Made by a program: the position numbers and the translations under genes | Notes under the pieces: generated by a model | What the model was told of the DNA's origin: nothing | Database searches by the model: none | Seen by the model: the letters and a program-made list of their open reading frames with translations, nothing else | Source: Bacteriovorax sp. MedPE-SWde | GTDB taxonomy: Bacteria > Bdellovibrionota > Bacteriovoracia > Bacteriovoracales > Bacteriovoracaceae | DNA: 64,000 nt | Direction: 5' to 3' | Assembly: GCA_001874305.1 (NCBI GenBank) | Contig: MPCU01000011.1 | Coordinates: forward strand, 1 to 64,000 | Shown: positions 53,157 through 61,800 of the stretch, in pieces | How the letters are laid out: each line of letters opens with the position of its first letter | Numbering within the stretch: position 1 is the stretch's first letter

Positions 53157-53990
53157 TTAAGCATCTATAAGTTTTGATGCAAGAGCTGGTCTTGAATTGG
53201 CCTGAGCTAGAAGTGAAAGTGTCGCGCTTTTTACAATTTCATCTTTTGCGATATTAGTAGTTTTCATAGCAACATCTGCATCTGTTATTTTAGATTTTGA
53301 TGCTTCTAAATTTTCTCTACCTATTTGTAAATTCTGAGTTGCAGACTGCATTCTATTCATAGCACCACCTAGCTTGGCCCTAGAACTAGAAACTTCATTA
53401 ATCATGCTATCTATTTTAGCAAATGAACCTCTTGCAGAGTCCTTAGAAAGAATATTTTGACTATCAAGCCCAAAGTTATTATTCGAGGCCAAGACTTTTT
53501 GAAGATCATATTTCAAACGGTTTGCTTGTGGGTCATTGTGGATACCAATCTGTAATTCGTAAGTAGAACCCTTTCCATTAATAATATGATTTCCATTATA
53601 CTTTGTAGAAGCTGTAAGTCTTTTAACTTCTCTAGTTAGCTGTTGAAACTCTTTATTTGCTACAGCTCTTTCTGGAGCACCAACTGTATCGTTAGCTGCT
53701 TGCATTGCCAGCTCTCTTAAACGAGATGCAATTCCGTGCATAACACTAAGTGTTCCCTCTGCGACTTGTAGAAGTGAGATTCCATCATTTACATTTCTTT
53801 GTGCTTGCATGTTAGAAACGCTACGGGCCTTCATTCCTGTAGCAATGGCCAGACCGGCCGGATCAAATGCTGCTTCAGTAATACGACTACCACTGGAGAG
53901 CTTTGTTCGCTCTTCAGACTGGTGCTTAGAAACGTCTCCAAGACGTCTTTGCGCGACCATTGATTGATAGTTTGTACCTACTCTAAACAT
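53157..53990 (-). CDS. fliC: Flagellin
   Basis: The 277-residue protein has the conserved ND0/ND1 (SMVAQRRLGDVSKHQSEERT, LSSGSRITEAAFDPAGLAIA, NDGISLLQVAEGTL) and CD0/CD1 ends (IGRENLEASKSKITDADVAM, ATLSLLAQANSRPALASKLI). The variable middle is very short (about 100 residues), as in Bdellovibrio-type flagellins, which are sheathed and come in several copies. It is exported by the flagellar type III system. A sigma-28-like promoter and a 5'-leader hairpin lie upstream; AGGGAA precedes the ATG. No other flagellar gene is here. Confidence 0.96.
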   Translation of the reverse strand: MFRVGTNYQSMVAQRRLGDVSKHQSEERTKLSSGSRITEAAFDPAGLAIATGMKARSVSNMQAQRNVNDGISLLQVAEGTLSVMHGIASRLRELAMQAANDTVGAPERAVANKEFQQLTREVKRLTASTKYNGNHIINGKGSTYELQIGIHNDPQANRLKYDLQKVLASNNNFGLDSQNILSKDSARGSFAKIDSMINEVSSSRAKLGGAMNRMQSATQNLQIGRENLEASKSKITDADVAMKTTNIAKDEIVKSATLSLLAQANSRPALASKLIDA

Positions 53991-54016
53991 TTCCCTATAT
54001 CCTTGGGTGTGTTATA

Positions 54017-54038
54017 TCTTGATCCACCTTGATCAAGA
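54017..54038 (-). promoter_or_regulatory. Hairpin in the flagellin 5' leader
   Basis: In the minus-strand mRNA TCTTGATC and GATCAAGA form perfect 8-bp arms around the loop AAGGTG. AAGGA and AGGGA follow before the start codon. The pattern resembles CsrA-type leaders, with GGA in or near loops and at the ribosome-binding site; the binding protein is not shown. Confidence 0.45.
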
Positions 54039-54057
54039 CTTATACATATCACTCTGC

Positions 54058-54085
54058 TTAACGGAAAATTTTGCCTAAAACTTAA
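54058..54085 (-). promoter_or_regulatory. fliC: Sigma-28-like flagellin promoter
   Basis: On the minus strand TTAAGTTT (54078-54085), 12 bp, TCCGTTAA (54058-54065) match the TAAAGTTT-N11-GCCGATAA consensus at 7 of 8 and 6 of 8 positions with one extra spacer base. It gives a leader of about 60 nt. Confidence 0.65.
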
Positions 54086-54110
54086 ACATTTATTTGTCTA
54101 AAAAAGAAGC

Positions 54111-54135
54111 GGCCCGACTATTCCTTAGTCGGGCC
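54111..54135 (-). terminator. Terminator of the HPF gene
   Basis: A perfect 10-bp GC-rich stem (GGCCCGACTA/TAGTCGGGCC) is followed on the minus strand by GCTTCTTTTTT. It separates the HPF gene from the flagellin promoter. Confidence 0.9.
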
Positions 54136-54166
54136 TTTATTTGGAGGGCGAAATTGATGGGGTCGG

Positions 54167-54439
54167 TCATTTGTGAAGCTGTAACCACGCTTTCACACGT
54201 GACATTACTTTCGATGCCGCCTGATAGACATTGGCAGAGTCTGCCTTGGAATAGAACTTGCCGTTCTTTCCATTTACTCTGGCCGAGAAACTGAATTCCT
54301 GACCATTGCGATCGGCCACGAGATTAACGCTTCCTACGTTACCCATGAGTCGATTCATATTCTCTAGTTTGTTTAATAAGTACTTCTCAAAAGATTTTGA
54401 GTGGTCTACGTGATGGTAACTTAAGCTGTAATTCAACAT
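54167..54439 (-). CDS. Short ribosome hibernation factor-like protein (HPF/RaiA)
   Basis: The 90-residue protein has the S30AE fold order: LNYSLSYHHVDHSKSFEKYL (first strand and helix), LENMNRLMG, SVNLVADRNGQEFSFSARVN, then SADxANVYQAASKVMSRVKAWL (second helix). It lacks the long C-terminal dimer domain, as in short HPF or YfiA. It would bind the 30S decoding site in resting cells. A strong AAGGAGG precedes the ATG. It lies just before the flagellin promoter, apart from rpoN, its more usual place. Confidence 0.82.
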   Translation of the reverse strand: MLNYSLSYHHVDHSKSFEKYLLNKLENMNRLMGNVGSVNLVADRNGQEFSFSARVNGKNGKFYSKADSANVYQAASKVMSRVKAWLQLHK

Positions 54440-54615
54440 TGTTCCTCCTTCAACTAATTACCGGGAATTATATTTTTAATATCTCTTCCCTTTCACACTT
54501 AATATGTTAGCTGTTTAGATAGTTGCAACCCTTGTTTAGAATTCTAGAAAAATATGATTTAGGTCATAATAATTCACTCCCATAAAAGTCATAATGTTTG
54601 AATAAGGAGTTAAAA

Positions 54616-54987
54616 ATGAATATCGAATCTTACATGAGTGCAAAACCTATCACTATTAATTCTCACCAGACTTTAAAGTTTGCTCTAAATACAATGAGAG
54701 ATAATGGAATACGTCACCTACCAGTTATGGAAAATGGTAGAGTTCGAGGTGTACTCTCTGAAAGAGATATTAGATTTCTCGAAAGTGTCGAACGTGTTGA
54801 TCTTAATGAACTAAAAGTAGATGATGCCTATAGTGATGACCTTCACTCTGTTGAGCCAAAAGCTGATATAAGAGTTGTATGTCAATTAATGCAAGATCAT
54901 AAAGTTGGGTCTGTTGTAGTTCAACAAGGACAAGAGCTGATTGGAATCTTTACTTGGATTGACGCTTTAAAGTATATTACAAAATAA
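54616..54987 (+). CDS. Two-CBS-domain protein
   Basis: The ATG at 54616 (AAGGAG, 6 bp upstream) gives 123 residues. Two CBS motifs occur: YMSAKPITINSHQTLKFALN then NGIRHLPVMENGRVRGVLSE and RDI; and DDLHSVEPKADIRVVCQLMQ then DHKVGSVVVQQGQELIGIFT. Such proteins bind adenine nucleotides and regulate partners. No partner domain is fused. Function in this place is unknown. Confidence 0.92.
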   Translation: MNIESYMSAKPITINSHQTLKFALNTMRDNGIRHLPVMENGRVRGVLSERDIRFLESVERVDLNELKVDDAYSDDLHSVEPKADIRVVCQLMQDHKVGSVVVQQGQELIGIFTWIDALKYITK

Positions 54988-54990
54988 ATT

Positions 54991-55011
54991 CTGGCCCTAC
55001 TTAAGGGCCAG
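54991..55011. terminator. Hairpin between convergent CBS and acetyltransferase genes
   Basis: CTGGCCCT/AGGGCCAG with a 5-nt loop follows the CBS stop and overlaps the acetyltransferase stop. ATCTTT follows on the plus strand. Confidence 0.7.
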
Positions 55012-55473
55012 ATCTTTAATAGCACTTCCCTCTAAGCGACAATTAATCCATTCTCCATCTAAGTCAGTCCCTAATTTCTTATAGAACTCTATAGAGGGCA
55101 CATTCCAATCGAGAACTTGCCACTCAAAGCGATAGCAATTTGTTTCAACAGCAATATTCGCAAGATACTTCATAGTCTTTAGACCTAAACCATGACCACG
55201 AAACTCAGGAAGTACATAGAGATCTTCAAGATAGAGAGACTTCCCTTTCCAAGTTGAATAACGATTATAGTAAAGGGCCATGCCAACAGCTCTTCCCTCA
55301 AGTTCTAAAATGATCGAATCGTAGAGAGGTTGATCACCAAAGCCATCTTCCTTAAGTTGATCGAGGCTAATTTTCACTTGGTCTTCGGCCTTCTCGTAAA
55401 TTGCTAAATCTCTAATCATATCAAGAATAAAGGCTGAATCTGAAATTGTTGCCTTTCTTATATTTGTCTTCAA
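54997..55473 (-). CDS. SSAT-like GNAT N-acetyltransferase
   Basis: A TTG at 55473 with AAAGGTG 6 bp upstream is the start; no ATG is close. The 158-residue enzyme has the marks of spermidine/spermine or diamine acetyltransferases: YNRYSTWKGKSLYLEDLYVL, PEFRGHGLGLKTMKYLANIA (acetyl-CoA loop RGHGLG), FEWQVLDWNVPSIEFYKKLG and EWINCRLEG. It probably acetylates a polyamine or thialysine-like amine. It is divergent from the metallopeptidase gene. Confidence 0.92.
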   Translation of the reverse strand: MKTNIRKATISDSAFILDMIRDLAIYEKAEDQVKISLDQLKEDGFGDQPLYDSIILELEGRAVGMALYYNRYSTWKGKSLYLEDLYVLPEFRGHGLGLKTMKYLANIAVETNCYRFEWQVLDWNVPSIEFYKKLGTDLDGEWINCRLEGSAIKDLALK

Positions 55474-55538
55474 TTTGGCACCTTTGTTGCAATTTAATAA
55501 CGGTATTACATATTTATATTAAATCACTAGAGGATAAA

Positions 55539-56978
55539 ATGGCAAAATTGACTATTCTGTTTACACTTCTATTCACATTGATCAATTCTTCTCTAATGGC
55601 CAACTATGAAGACGATATTGCAGTAGTGTCGAAAACTATTAAAAGCTGCGTAAGAAAAGAAGATCTACAGGTTCAAAAACTAAAAAATAATTTGAACTCA
55701 AGATATAAAGTATCTCAAGATGAAATTGAACTCCATGGCGTTAGCATCAACTCACCAAGAAATGGACTAATTACGACCTTCCTTTCACTCACCAATGACT
55801 TTAAAAGTAATAGAACATATACAACAACTGAGCTCTTTAATAGTGATGACTATAAGAAATGCGATACCATCTATTGCTTAGCTGATGAAATTTTTGGAAA
55901 AGACCTAGGGGTTTACTACCTATATATTCTTGATGAATATCACATGAATCTCTCACACCTCAGTGAAGAAGAAGGCATTGCTAAATTTACGAGGAACGAA
56001 CTTCTGACTATTCTTGGAGCTCTCCAAATACTTCCCAAAGAAAGCCTTAAAGGTATTAAATTTGGAAGACACATGAAGAGAATAAAGAAAGATAAAGGTA
56101 CAACAATTGCAAATGCGACTGTTCACCTCTTTAATCTCTGGGGAGAGATTGGTGAAAGAGAGAAAATTACAACAATCATTCACGAGCTAGGACATGTATT
56201 CTCACATCACTTATCAAGCGAGTCCACAGACCTATCAGAGAGGTGGGCAAGCTTCTCAAAATGGGAATGGGATAGAAGTAGTTTATTTGATGTATACAGT
56301 GCGAGGCATGACTTCACGATGACTAACTTCGTATCATGGTATGCAGAAAGAAACCCAGTAGAAGATTTTGCTGAAAGTTTTACAGCTTATATACTAAACC
56401 CTGCCTACCTTAGAAATATCTCAGAGGAGAAGTATCTCTTTATGCGAGATAATGTCTTTGGGGGAATTGAGTACAATGAAATATTTTGTCATTTTTCAGC
56501 TGAGACTAAAAAACTTAAAGATCTCATAGAGAATTATAATTACAGTTCTGCTGCAACGATAGCAAAGACCTGCGAACATTCATTTATAAAAACGCTCGTT
56601 AGCTTAGACATGACTGAATATAGAAGATGTATCTCAAGAGAGCTTCTTGGACAAAAAGATCTACCGATAACTTACAATCCTAAACTTCTTAAAAATATAT
56701 ATAAAGATTCCTACGCCTATAAATCAATTACGCAGGAAGTAACAAGCCTAATAGCACAGAGGGCCACGACTTTTGATAACTGTAAATTATCCCCTACTCT
56801 ATTTATGGACAATATGGTTGATGATTATGGACTATTTGGATTTAGTAGTGAACTCTCTAGTCTTTCACCGAATCTATGCCGCTGGATAAAAGGTCTCTAT
56901 AAGCGACGTAACCTTGAAATAAATCAAACAAATACGAAAAATTTATTAAAAGAACTTCTCTATCAAAGGGCCAACTAA
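55539..56978 (+). CDS. Secreted zinc metallopeptidase (HExxH)
   Basis: The ATG at 55539 (AGAGGA upstream) gives 479 residues; the frame continues upstream without a good start. A signal peptide (TILFTLLFTLINSSLMA) precedes a domain with H215-E216-L-G-H219 in TIIHELGHVFSHH and, about 60 residues later, NPVEDFAESFTAYILNP (E275/E279), the usual Glu third ligand of gluzincins. The pattern recalls ATLF-like peptidases of lethal-factor type, but the match is loose. The C-terminal 190 residues have Cys pairs and are unassigned. A degradative role on prey proteins is plausible. A GGGCCAA/TTGGCCC hairpin (56968-56993) overlaps its end. Confidence 0.82.
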   Translation: MAKLTILFTLLFTLINSSLMANYEDDIAVVSKTIKSCVRKEDLQVQKLKNNLNSRYKVSQDEIELHGVSINSPRNGLITTFLSLTNDFKSNRTYTTTELFNSDDYKKCDTIYCLADEIFGKDLGVYYLYILDEYHMNLSHLSEEEGIAKFTRNELLTILGALQILPKESLKGIKFGRHMKRIKKDKGTTIANATVHLFNLWGEIGEREKITTIIHELGHVFSHHLSSESTDLSERWASFSKWEWDRSSLFDVYSARHDFTMTNFVSWYAERNPVEDFAESFTAYILNPAYLRNISEEKYLFMRDNVFGGIEYNEIFCHFSAETKKLKDLIENYNYSSAATIAKTCEHSFIKTLVSLDMTEYRRCISRELLGQKDLPITYNPKLLKNIYKDSYAYKSITQEVTSLIAQRATTFDNCKLSPTLFMDNMVDDYGLFGFSSELSSLSPNLCRWIKGLYKRRNLEINQTNTKNLLKELLYQRAN

Positions 56979-57107
56979 GTCAGCATTTGGCCCCCGACTA
57001 TTTTCCTCGGTGACAAAATGAATCCAGAATTCTTTATGTATTTCAAAGTTTGCTAGAAACTTTTGGCATTGTTATTGCGTATTAATAATTAGCACACACT
57101 TTATTCC

Positions 57108-57116
57108 AAAGGAGGT
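57108..57116 (+). promoter_or_regulatory. Orphan perfect Shine-Dalgarno (AAAGGAGGT)
   Basis: This full anti-SD complement has no ATG, GTG or TTG at the right distance; ATA TTT TAG follows. It lies 72 bp before the HNH gene, in its probable leader. A second normal site (AAGGAGAG) serves the HNH gene. Confidence 0.4.
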
Positions 57117-57188
57117 AGGAATATTTTAGAGTTTAGTTTTTAAGGATTGAAAACTTTCTAATGCACACACACAGGCAAGGAGAGAGCT

Positions 57189-57737
57189 ATGATGGATCTA
57201 CAAAGAATCCTCATCCCAGTAACGCTATACATTAGTAGTATGGCGGTAATGTTCTACATTTTCTTTTTTGTTATTTTAAGTTCAACTAAATTGACCGCTG
57301 AAGAAGTAGCTATGCGATTTTCAAAGCATAATGTTGCAGTTAACGCATGTGTTTCCTATGGAGACGTAAAGAGCTGGAAGTTTCTTAGATCTAAAATCTT
57401 AGAAATTCAAGGAGACAAGTGTCTCTGTTGTGGAAAGAAAGAAGTATCAATGCATATCGATCATATCAAGCCAAAGTCTCGATATCCTCACCTAGAGTTT
57501 ATGATTGATAATCTTCAAGTGCTTTGTCCTTCTTGTAATAAGAAAAAATCTTACACTCAAGAAACAGATTACAGAAGATCAAACCATCTCATCTCTTTAG
57601 TGAGAGAAGTTAAAGAGAATAAGCTTCTTCAAAGAAGATATGTCTATAGTATGGATGTATTAGAACAACTTGCTGAAAAGAGATTTACACTAGAAATGAA
57701 AAGAAAAGATTATCCGCAAACACTTCCAATCTCATAA
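57189..57737 (+). CDS. Membrane-anchored HNH endonuclease-like protein
   Basis: The 182-residue protein starts at ATGATG after AAGGAGAG. A transmembrane segment (about 8-31, LIPVTLYISSMAVMFYIFFF) is followed by a short linker and an HNH domain: C78LCC81, H89-I-D91-H92-IKPKS, IDNLQVLCPSC116NKKK. Both CxxC pairs would bind zinc, and H91/92 with N108 form the active site. Positive-inside bias does not settle which side the domain faces. HNH proteins are DNA nucleases; with an anchor this could cut incoming or prey DNA. A terminator follows. Confidence 0.85.
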   Translation: MMDLQRILIPVTLYISSMAVMFYIFFFVILSSTKLTAEEVAMRFSKHNVAVNACVSYGDVKSWKFLRSKILEIQGDKCLCCGKKEVSMHIDHIKPKSRYPHLEFMIDNLQVLCPSCNKKKSYTQETDYRRSNHLISLVREVKENKLLQRRYVYSMDVLEQLAEKRFTLEMKRKDYPQTLPIS

Positions 57738-57743
57738 TATCGA

Positions 57744-57768
57744 GGGTCAGTACTACTGGCCCTTTTTT
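57744..57768 (+). terminator. Terminator of the HNH gene
   Basis: GGGTCAGT/ACTGGCCC (one G-T pair) with loop ACT is followed by six T residues. It overlaps the end of the convergent small gene. Confidence 0.85.
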
Positions 57769-57968
57769 GAAACGACACCCTCTGTTTCAAGATAGCTATT
57801 TGCGAGAGCGTAGATAGAATCAAAGTCATCATTGAGATAAGCTTCTTTCAGTTCATTCAGTTTTTGAGTCTTGAGTTCAGAGTTAATAACCTTCTCAAGC
57901 GAATGGTAACTATTATCTTCACTTTTAGAATGAAATAAACCTGATAAATTTTCGAAATCGATTTGCAT
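57753..57968 (-). CDS. Small hypothetical protein
   Basis: The 71-residue protein has GAGAGGG correctly spaced before its ATG and codon use like its neighbours. It is acidic and helical (SLEKVINSELKTQKLNELKE, AYLNDDFDSIYALANSYLET), without signal, Cys or transmembrane segment. The helical repeat-like pattern could be TPR-related. No family recognised. Confidence 0.65.
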   Translation of the reverse strand: MQIDFENLSGLFHSKSEDNSYHSLEKVINSELKTQKLNELKEAYLNDDFDSIYALANSYLETEGVVSKKGQ

Positions 57969-58161
57969 AGACCCTCTCTCTATGACTAGCGACTCTATAC
58001 CCCAGAATACAGCCTGAAAGGATTTTTGTAATAATTACAGCACAACACGAAGAAGCCCATAGTAATTTCAACAACTTAATGAATTATACAAATTATTTTT
58101 TTACAAGTTAGAGAGCAAGCAGTATGACTTATATGTAAATTCCTTAAATTTGGAGAGCATT

Positions 58162-58869
58162 ATTAAGATCTTGGCCCTAGTTACTTGTCTTTTCTTCTCA
58201 CTGTCTGCCCTAGCAGCTGAGTTTACTCCAATCCCATACGAAAAATACCAAGAGCTTTTAAAGCTTAGAGATAATCAACTTAAATACCAAATTTCTACTA
58301 TTCTAAAGAGACGTTACAACTCTACAGGTTATAAGAAAGCTAAAGAGATAATTTTTAAAAGACTTGATAGACACGATGGAAAAGTTTGTTGTGTTTATGA
58401 AAATAAGTGCATGAAAGTCTCGAGAGTTCCTGATCACAAGATCATGAATGTGGAACATACTTGGCCACAGTCTAAGGGAGCATCGGGAAAAGCTAAGAGT
58501 GATCTTCACCATCTCTTCCCGACTTTATCTAAAGTAAACTCAAGAAGGTCAAACTTTCCATTCTGTGATGTTGTAAAAGTTAACTGGCAAGGAAAGTTCA
58601 GTCGTCAAGGTTATGATAAGAAAGGTCATATTTGTTTTGAAGCACCACGTGAGCACAAAGGAAATATTGCCAGAGCAATGTTCTACTTCTCGGTAAGATA
58701 TAATATCAGAATAGACAGAGATGAAGAGTCAGTCCTTAAGAAGTGGCATATCCTAGATCCTGTAGACCAGGCAGAAATAGATAGAAATAGAAAGATTTAT
58801 AACTACCAAAAGAACTCTAATATCTTTGTAGAACATCCAGAGCTAGTAAAACTCGTAAGTGATTACTAA
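58162..58869 (+). CDS. Secreted endonuclease I, probable AUU start
   Basis: The best start is ATT at 58162: GGAGAG (58152-58157) is ideally spaced, and the protein then begins with a classic signal peptide (MKILALVTCLFFSLSALAA if initiated with Met), 235 residues in all. Between the upstream in-frame stop (58135) and this place only a TTG (58150) without Shine-Dalgarno is available. The mature part has the EndA/NucM/Vvn order: NVEHTWPQSKGASGKAKSDL, HHLFPT, VNSRRSNFPFCDV and IARAMFYFSVRY, a His-Me finger nuclease that degrades DNA and often RNA outside the cell. In a predator this would digest prey nucleic acid. It overlaps the 3' end of the convergent giant gene by 4 bp. Confidence 0.9.
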   Translation: MKILALVTCLFFSLSALAAEFTPIPYEKYQELLKLRDNQLKYQISTILKRRYNSTGYKKAKEIIFKRLDRHDGKVCCVYENKCMKVSRVPDHKIMNVEHTWPQSKGASGKAKSDLHHLFPTLSKVNSRRSNFPFCDVVKVNWQGKFSRQGYDKKGHICFEAPREHKGNIARAMFYFSVRYNIRIDRDEESVLKKWHILDPVDQAEIDRNRKIYNYQKNSNIFVEHPELVKLVSDY

Positions 58870-61800
58870 TGACCTCTAACAAGCTGTCCTAACTTTGTCG
58901 AAGAAGCTGCAATATCAGCGGCTTCTTGCTTGCTAATAATAGTTTTACCATCTGTCATATTATATACCTTTAGTGCTTGCTTATTCACATCAAAAGCATG
59001 AGTTCCAATTTTATTAATTGAATGACCAACAGCTGTTAAAAGCTCCTTCTCCTGAATATTCTTAGAAATCGCCTGAGTAATATATGCTAGCTCTCTGTGG
59101 TAATTCTTTGCCTGTGCATTATCGACAATCTTCTTAGCAAGCTCTGGCGTCATCTGTCCAGAGTACGCAGATAACTTATTAGCAAACTCAGAAACGAGCC
59201 TCTGTGCTTCTGGCGCAAGATTAGCTGAGTTAGTTACAACTTCCTGCAAGTCCATTCTATTCATAACACTTAATATATTTGCAGGGTTATCCGCACCACC
59301 TGCCATTAGAGCAGCTGGACGATCTGGAATTTCGATTGTAATAGTTCTTCCATTCGCATCACTAAGTGTCGCTTTATTTCCAATATACTGTTGCTTCTTA
59401 AAGTACCCCTGAATATCGGCCTTAACAGACTGCTGAATAGAGTTGGCCACATCGACAGTATTCTTAGAAAGGTTGGCCAGCCCTCCTGCCTTCTTGCTAA
59501 TATTAGATAATTTTTCGACTCTCTCAACTATTGTCATATTTGATAGGCCTTTACTAAAGATCCAGGTATCAGAAGCATGAGTATAGAGTTCTTCAAGAGA
59601 CATACTCTTTCCATAGAACTTTTTCGTCATTTTACTGCCGACATTTCCATGAAGATCCATCTTTGCAGTATCTGGAGCAGCAATACGTACATCATACATA
59701 GATGTCTTACCTGCTGTTCTATTAGAGTTATACATTTGATGTCTAATCTCATGAAGAGCTGTCGTGTTCTTTTCACCCTTTAACATCTTCATAAGACTCA
59801 CAAATCCAAGCTCTGAACGTGAACCATCATTTCTATTGAACCCGTTACTACCAGATCTAAGATTGTCAGTTATTGAGAAAGTTATTTGTTGTGAATTAAA
59901 CCTATCGGCTGCTTTTAAATACAACGATGCAACATTATTTCCACCTGGATCAACTGAATCCATAACAAGATTAATAGTTCCATCACCATCTTTAAAAGTT
60001 GATGTATGGACACCTTGAGCTTTTAGTTCTTCTTGCGCTTTTAAAATGAAGCGGTTATTTGCATCAATATACTCTTTTGACAACTCGCCTTTACTCCCAG
60101 GGTGTAGAGTTTTTAGATTCTCAAGTCTTTTTGAAAAGTCTCTTGCTTCAGACATAGATAGATACGACGTCTCTTTTATCCCGCCGGTAAGCTTAGATGT
60201 TCGAGGCTTCAAGCCTAGTTCTGAATATGAGACTTCACCTTCTATTCCTTTTAACTTAACTCCATTTGGAGAAATTGACTCTATCACCATTTCAGACATT
60301 CCACCTTTTGGATCATTATAGAGTACTGTTTTACCTTTCATTATTGGCTGATAAATCTCTGACCTATCTACCGTCTTCTTTATCGTTTTTCCGTTTTCTC
60401 GTATGGCTATTTGATATTTTCCATTACCTAGTTTTGAGATAATTCTTATATTACTCAGATTACCTTGAGCATCGACTGCTGACGCCCATCCACCGGTCTC
60501 AATACGTGAGCCAACCATTTTTGCAACAGTTGTAAGTCGAGAGATTCGAGCATCTGACGCCTCGAGAAGTCCATTCTTTCGAAGAAGAGATATATCCCCT
60601 TTAGATAATCCAGCTTTAGATAGAATTTCATTCTGCATTGCTGGAGTAATATTATTCTTAGCTAATGTAACTCTAGTTACAGCATCGACTTGATTTAGTG
60701 TATAACCCTGTTTAAGTAGAAACTCTTCCTTTCTAAAGTCATCAACAACATCTTTACTACCACCACTAAACTTATCTTTAACTTTAGTAACTGCATTTTG
60801 AACTTTACTTAGAATTACACTCTTAGGTTTTTCAAAGTCGATTGAAAACTCTTCATCATAAGATGTATTTGAATCATTCTTAGAAGTATTAGTCTTTGCC
60901 GTTGATGTAGCGACACTCTTTGCTGACTTAAATCTTTTCGCTGCAAACTTAACGACAGGTATCGCAGCAGCAGGACCACCAATTAAGGCAGCAGTTAATA
61001 ATGCTTGAGAAGTACAACGTGAAACATTACTCGCTGAAACCATTTTCATATCGATATCAGAGCACTGATTTAACCTCTTTCCATTAAATGCCTTTAGCTG
61101 TGTTTCAAACTCCTGACACTTATTGTATTCGGCAACACCCATTCCTGCTGAATAACCTAAATCAGCAGCAAGAGCACCCCTTTGAGCATTTTTTGCGAGC
61201 TTTCCAGATTGTGCAGCAGCTCTTATTGATCGACTCGCTGTTGCAGCAAGCTTTATCGCATTAACAGCAACCATCGGAGTAAAGCTTAAAGCAACTCCTA
61301 TTGCAACATCGTCTAGGACATTATTCGCTTCATTTCTATTTTCTTTTTGTGACTCGATACAAGAGTAGAAGGCATTGGCCTGATTATGTTGAGGACTTTT
61401 TCCCATTGGCAGTGATGCCCTATTATAATTGATTGAGTCCATTGTATTTTGAAACTCATCGCAATCACTTCCTTGACCAGTTAAACATTGTTGAGCATTG
61501 TCTAAGTCACTTATTTTTTCATTAATCTTCTTATGCGAATCTTTAAGTTGATTTGTAAGTTGTGTTCTTAATAGAGCACTTGGAATATCCTTATCTCTTT
61601 CAGAGAATCTTGACCTTATATTACTAAGGTGTTTTCCTTTTAAAAGAGGATAAACTTCAAGGATTTGAACTATCCCCTGCTGTGCCTGAGCTTGAATGTC
61701 TTCCTCTACAGAGTCATCATTTTTTAATTTTTCCAGTTGTCTAATTTGTTCAAATGCAAGTTTCGTTTCCTCTAACTTATCATCAAAACGATTTTGATCA

